Below, piece by piece: positions 5,662 through 8,354 of a stretch of DNA of 8,354 bases; positions within the stretch are counted from its first letter, which is position 1, and each line of letters opens with the position of its first letter. The stretch lies in contig JAMCWI010000099.1 in the NCBI GenBank assembly GCA_023481335.1, forward strand, positions 476 to 8,829. The letters run 5' to 3'. The DNA is from Bacillota bacterium. Lineage in GTDB: Bacteria > Bacillota > Desulfotomaculia > Desulfotomaculales > Desulfotomaculaceae. The position numbers and the translations under genes are program-made. Below the pieces are notes generated by a model. That model worked only from the letters and a program-made list of their open reading frames with translations. It did no database searches and had not been told where the DNA came from.

Positions 5662-7908
5662 ATGGGGGGATCATATTTGGGTTACTCATTCTGGCAGAAA
5701 ATCTTTGCCGGTTTACTGTGCATTTTCATACTTAGCATTGGAACCATGGCCCAGGCAGCGGGAACGGCAGACAATGTCCGGGCGGCAAGGGTTGTATTGG
5801 TTCTTATTGACAAACTAAACACCCAGGACTATGAAACAAACCACTTGAGAAACATCAAAGCACTGGCCGAGCGAGGGTCCGTAGGACTGTTGAACAACAA
5901 TACCGGCGGGGGCATTTATTCCGAGCATACTTACCTCACCATTGGGGGCGGAGCACACCTGATCGGGGCGGGGGATGCCTACAACGGCTTTAACACCTAC
6001 GAATATGTAATGGATACCTCAGCCGATTACGAATACTACCGCCGCACCGGCTGGCAGGCACCGGAGGGCTCCGTCATCCAACTGGGCATTGGTAAGTTAA
6101 CTCGTATCAATGAGGAACTGACTCATCCGGCCATAGCCGGAGCATTGGGTCAGGCCTTGCATGAAGCGGGGCTGAAAACCGCAGTTCTCGGCAATGCTGA
6201 TACCCCGGGGTTTCCCAGAAGGTTGGCCACTAACATTACCATGGACAGGCAGGGCCTGACGGATTTTGGTTGTGTAGACGGAAGCATCGTGGAAGAGAAG
6301 GCTGTCCTTGGTTCCTATCGCACCAATTTTACCGAGGTATTAAAGAAGTTTGCAGAGTACCGTAAAAACGGAGCCTCCTTTATTGTCATAGAAACCGGGG
6401 ATGCCACCCGAATTAATGAAGAAAAGGACAATGGCACCGATGCCGCCTATGCACGGCAAAGGGCTGAAACCCTTAGCGGCATCGACAGGTTTGTGGGTGA
6501 TTTAGTTAATCAAATGGATTTCTCCAAGGAAATTTTACTGGTGGTGACCCCCACCCCCACTGCCGAGGCCCTCAAGAAAAATAACAATTTAACCCCCATC
6601 ATTGCAGTTGGGCCGGGTTTTCAACCGGGTTCACTGTTAACCTCCGGCACCACCAAACGGCATGGCATTGTGATGAACACCGACATCGCCCCCACCGTTC
6701 TCAAACACCTGGGCCAGGAGGCGGTGGTTGGCATGTCGGGGCGTCCGCTGCTGGTATCGGATATAAAGCCAGAGGAAACGGGCCTTGGGTACCTTACTAA
6801 TTTGAACAAGCAACTAATTACCACCTACCAGGCCAGACCGCCGCTGCAGTCTGCCTATGTTTTGCTGCAGTTGATTGTGTTGTTTACGGCCATGTACGGT
6901 ATCTTTTTTAAACGGCATATGGCCGAGTTTATTAAGCCCTTTCTGCTGGTGGTGATGGCGGTTCCCCTGGCAGAACTTTTGATGCCGCTGCTGCCCCGGC
7001 ATTCCGTGGCTGTGATGGCCGTTATGCTGGTTGTAACCACCCTGGTCATTGCCGGAGCAGCGGTTCTGGTAAACAGAAAACTGGGGCTGGATCCCTTTAT
7101 CTTTATTTGCATTGCCAGCGCGGGAACCATCTTAACCGACCTGCTGAATGCCTCTTATTTGCAGAAACAGTCCCTGTTGGGTTACGACCCCATTGTGGGG
7201 GCCAGGTTCTATGGCATCGGCAATGAATATATGGGGGTGTTAATTGGTTCTGTCATCGTTGGCACCACCGCCGCCATTCAATACTGGGCCAAATGGCGCC
7301 GACAGCTTATCGCTGCCAGCGGCATCCTGTTCCTCTTTACCGTCTACGCCATGGCCGCACCCAACCTCGGCACCAATGTCGGAGGCACCATTGCGGCATC
7401 CTCCGCCCTGTTGGTAACCTTTCTATTGCTGATCGGGGTCCGCTTTCGACTCCGCACCGTCCTGCTGGTATGTGTGGCGGTGGTACTGGCGGCTGTTGGT
7501 TTTATTGCCTTTGATCTTTCCAGACCGCCGGATTTACGCTCGCACATGGGAACCATGGCATCCCTTATCTTGAATGCGGGACCGGGACAGGCCTTAGAAA
7601 TCGTCCAGCGCAAATGGGCCATGAATATGAAATTGCTGAACTATTCCGTCTGGAGCAGGGTGCTGCTGGCCAGCCTGGCAATCCTGGCGCTGCTGTTTTA
7701 CCGGCCCCGGGGTGTAATGGAGAATATCCGGGTAAAATATCCTTACCTATTCAAAGGCTTTGTGGGCGTTGTCACCGGGGCCCTGGTTGCTTTCGCCTTT
7801 AACGATTCCGGTGTTGTGGCGGCAGCCACCACCTTGATCTTTGGCGCACCGCCGCTGGTTTATCTGGTGTTATCGGAACAAAGAACGGATGGAAAGCATA
7901 CCATTTAG
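5662..7908 (+). CDS. Exported alkaline-phosphatase-superfamily-like domain fused to a polytopic membrane domain
   Basis: A 748-residue protein I cannot name. Residues 14-32 form a signal peptide or anchor (possible cleavage after AQA at 30-32). Residues 40-385 resemble the alkaline phosphatase/sulfatase fold: VVLVLIDKL with Asp50 at the first strand, HTYLTIGGG (89-97) where the nucleophile loop would be, VIETGDATR (242-250), a strand ending VVTPTPT (294-300) and RHGIVMNTDIAPTVL (333-347), a typical late motif. The usual Asp-His pair after the VVTPTPT strand is missing, so classic two-metal catalysis is doubtful. From about residue 396 there are roughly 11 membrane helices (396-416, 423-443, 449-470, 477-495, 525-542, 548-566, 574-595, 599-619, 662-682, 699-713, 719-738) with polar motifs GIGNEYMG (518-525), NLGTNVGGT (568-576) and FNDSG (713-717). 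ATG 5662 has AGGGA upstream; TTG 5677 behind GGGGGA is an alternative. It is probably an envelope enzyme or transporter working with the upstream glycosyltransferase. Confidence 0.8.
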   Translation: MGGSYLGYSFWQKIFAGLLCIFILSIGTMAQAAGTADNVRAARVVLVLIDKLNTQDYETNHLRNIKALAERGSVGLLNNNTGGGIYSEHTYLTIGGGAHLIGAGDAYNGFNTYEYVMDTSADYEYYRRTGWQAPEGSVIQLGIGKLTRINEELTHPAIAGALGQALHEAGLKTAVLGNADTPGFPRRLATNITMDRQGLTDFGCVDGSIVEEKAVLGSYRTNFTEVLKKFAEYRKNGASFIVIETGDATRINEEKDNGTDAAYARQRAETLSGIDRFVGDLVNQMDFSKEILLVVTPTPTAEALKKNNNLTPIIAVGPGFQPGSLLTSGTTKRHGIVMNTDIAPTVLKHLGQEAVVGMSGRPLLVSDIKPEETGLGYLTNLNKQLITTYQARPPLQSAYVLLQLIVLFTAMYGIFFKRHMAEFIKPFLLVVMAVPLAELLMPLLPRHSVAVMAVMLVVTTLVIAGAAVLVNRKLGLDPFIFICIASAGTILTDLLNASYLQKQSLLGYDPIVGARFYGIGNEYMGVLIGSVIVGTTAAIQYWAKWRRQLIAASGILFLFTVYAMAAPNLGTNVGGTIAASSALLVTFLLLIGVRFRLRTVLLVCVAVVLAAVGFIAFDLSRPPDLRSHMGTMASLILNAGPGQALEIVQRKWAMNMKLLNYSVWSRVLLASLAILALLFYRPRGVMENIRVKYPYLFKGFVGVVTGALVAFAFNDSGVVAAATTLIFGAPPLVYLVLSEQRTDGKHTI

Positions 7909-8101
7909 TAAAACCACATTGGTCAATTCATTTGGGCAGTGGAGGGATTGTCCTGGTGAGATAATCATTGGATTAAGGGTGCAGGAGAGAGTAAAACCCA
8001 TAAATTAAGGTAGAATATTTAGTTATTTTCAAAAAACACGTGAATAAAGTTGCAAACAAATAAATTCGCCTATTTAGAGGCAAAATTTGTTCAAAATTTT
8101 A
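7909..8101. other. Intergenic stretch before the speD promoter
   Basis: About 190 A/T-rich bases with no supported gene on either strand and no clear terminator for the preceding membrane-protein gene. An imperfect inverted repeat, AAATTCGCCT at 8062-8071 against AGGCAAAATTT at 8078-8088, is the only hairpin-like element and lacks a T run. Two CAAAATTT repeats occur at its right end. Confidence 0.55.
8081..8100 (+). repeat. Tandem CAAAATTT repeats, 11-bp period, abutting the speD -35
   Basis: CAAAATTT occurs at 8081-8088 and 8092-8099, in phase by one helical turn and just upstream of TTGACA at 8102. It may be a promoter UP element binding the RNA polymerase alpha subunit, or a regulator site; A/T bias alone could also produce it. 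Confidence 0.45.
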
Positions 8102-8129
8102 TTGACAAGAAAAAAGTTTATGCTAAAAT
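8102..8129 (+). promoter_or_regulatory. Sigma-A promoter of speD
   Basis: Perfect TTGACA at 8102-8107, a 16-base spacer and TAAAAT at 8124-8129 preceded by TGC (extended -10). The start of transcription is predicted near 8136, which places the leader hairpin at the extreme 5' end of the mRNA. Confidence 0.8.
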
Positions 8130-8137
8130 TGATTTTG

Positions 8138-8195
8138 GTTGGAATTAGCCAGCCCGCAAAAAATGGTCATGGGCTTGTTGGTTCCAACTTTTATT
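8138..8195 (+). promoter_or_regulatory. speD leader hairpin (possible attenuator or 5' stabiliser)
   Basis: The arm 8138-8155 (GTTGGAATTAGCCAGCCC) pairs with 8171-8188 (GGGCTTGTTGGTTCCAAC): 18 positions with one C-U mismatch and three G-U wobbles, around a 15-base loop. TTTTATT follows at 8189-8195. Position right after the predicted transcription start and before the RBS fits an intrinsic terminator-type attenuator or an mRNA-stabilising hairpin. No competing antiterminator was identified and no known riboswitch class was recognised. Confidence 0.6.
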
Positions 8196-8221
8196 AAACT
8201 TAAAGGAGGAGGATAACTATA

Positions 8222-8354
8222 ATGAAACCTTTGGGCCGCCATGTCTTGGCTGAAATCTATGGCTGCAATTTCGAAGTCCTCAATGACGTGAAGAAGGTTG
8301 AGGAAATTATGGTTAACGCAGCACTGGAAACGGGGGCTGAGGTCCGCGAAGTAG
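8222..8354 (+). CDS. speD: S-adenosylmethionine decarboxylase proenzyme, 3' partial
   Basis: Decarboxylates S-adenosylmethionine to supply the aminopropyl donor for spermidine synthesis, in the cytoplasm. Only the first 44 residues are present. They match the short bacterial (Bacillus-type, class 1B) enzyme: MKPLGRHVLAEIYGC, then a helix KVEEIMVNAALETGA and EVREV. The family is self-cleaving, with a pyruvoyl group made from a Ser further downstream, outside the window, so processing cannot be checked. The RBS is very strong (AAGGAGGAGG at 8203-8212) ahead of ATG 8222. The gene has its own extended -10 promoter and a leader with a stable hairpin, suggesting regulated expression. With the metH operon 5 kb upstream it touches the same methionine/SAM pool, but the two are separate transcription units. 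Confidence 0.93.
   Translation, partial: MKPLGRHVLAEIYGCNFEVLNDVKKVEEIMVNAALETGAEVREV

Noticed and set aside
6621..7622. Minus-strand and alternate-frame open frames inside the large membrane-protein gene
   Set aside because: They are out of frame with a continuous 748-codon gene having a signal peptide and clear helices; no RBS or recognisable product.
8130..8221. SAM riboswitch in front of speD
   Set aside because: The leader is under 90 bases with one simple hairpin and lacks the multi-helix junction and conserved cores of the SAM riboswitch classes I know.

Overview
The window looks like chromosomal DNA of a low-to-mid GC anaerobic Firmicute of the Desulfotomaculum/Peptococcaceae type. 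The basis is a corrinoid-dependent methionine synthase without its own reactivation domain beside a RACo-like ATP-dependent corrinoid activator, a clostridial-style single-cluster ferredoxin, a Bacillus-type speD, strong AGGAGG-like ribosome binding sites and sigma-A-like promoters. The genus is inferred from protein style, not proven. All genes are on the + strand. No tRNA, rRNA, CRISPR array, insertion sequence or phage gene was seen.

Region 1 (1-3554) is a one-carbon/corrinoid operon. It holds the 3' part of a metH-like gene (last residues of the homocysteine methyltransferase domain, pterin-binding domain, B12 cap and B12 Rossmann domain), then a 2Fe-2S/ASKHA RACo-like activator, then an 87-residue two-helix membrane protein, closed by a strong terminator. 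As written, the metH-like gene carries a +1 frameshift at a nine-G run (1492-1500). Removing one G restores a normal B12-domain C-terminus ending at 1598, three bases before the next start codon. The likely logic is that the activator uses ATP and a low-potential electron to return oxidised Co(II) to Co(I).

Region 2 (3555-4370) has small redox-related units: a 44-residue Cys-rich peptide with its own RBS and terminator, then a ferredoxin with an extended -10 promoter, a roughly 110-base leader and a GC hairpin behind it. A further hairpin-plus-T-run at 4323-4370 has no assigned transcript.

Region 3 (4465-7908) is a probable two-gene envelope operon: a GT4 glycosyltransferase starting with TTG, and 24 bases later a 748-residue exported protein that joins an alkaline-phosphatase-superfamily-like domain to about 11 membrane helices. 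The phosphatase-like part lacks the usual Asp-His metal motif. This pair is the best candidate for something undescribed.

Region 4 (7909-8354) is a 313-base gap and the start of speD (S-adenosylmethionine decarboxylase). speD has a clear promoter, tandem A/T repeats just upstream of the -35, and an 18-bp hairpin at the very 5' end of the predicted mRNA.
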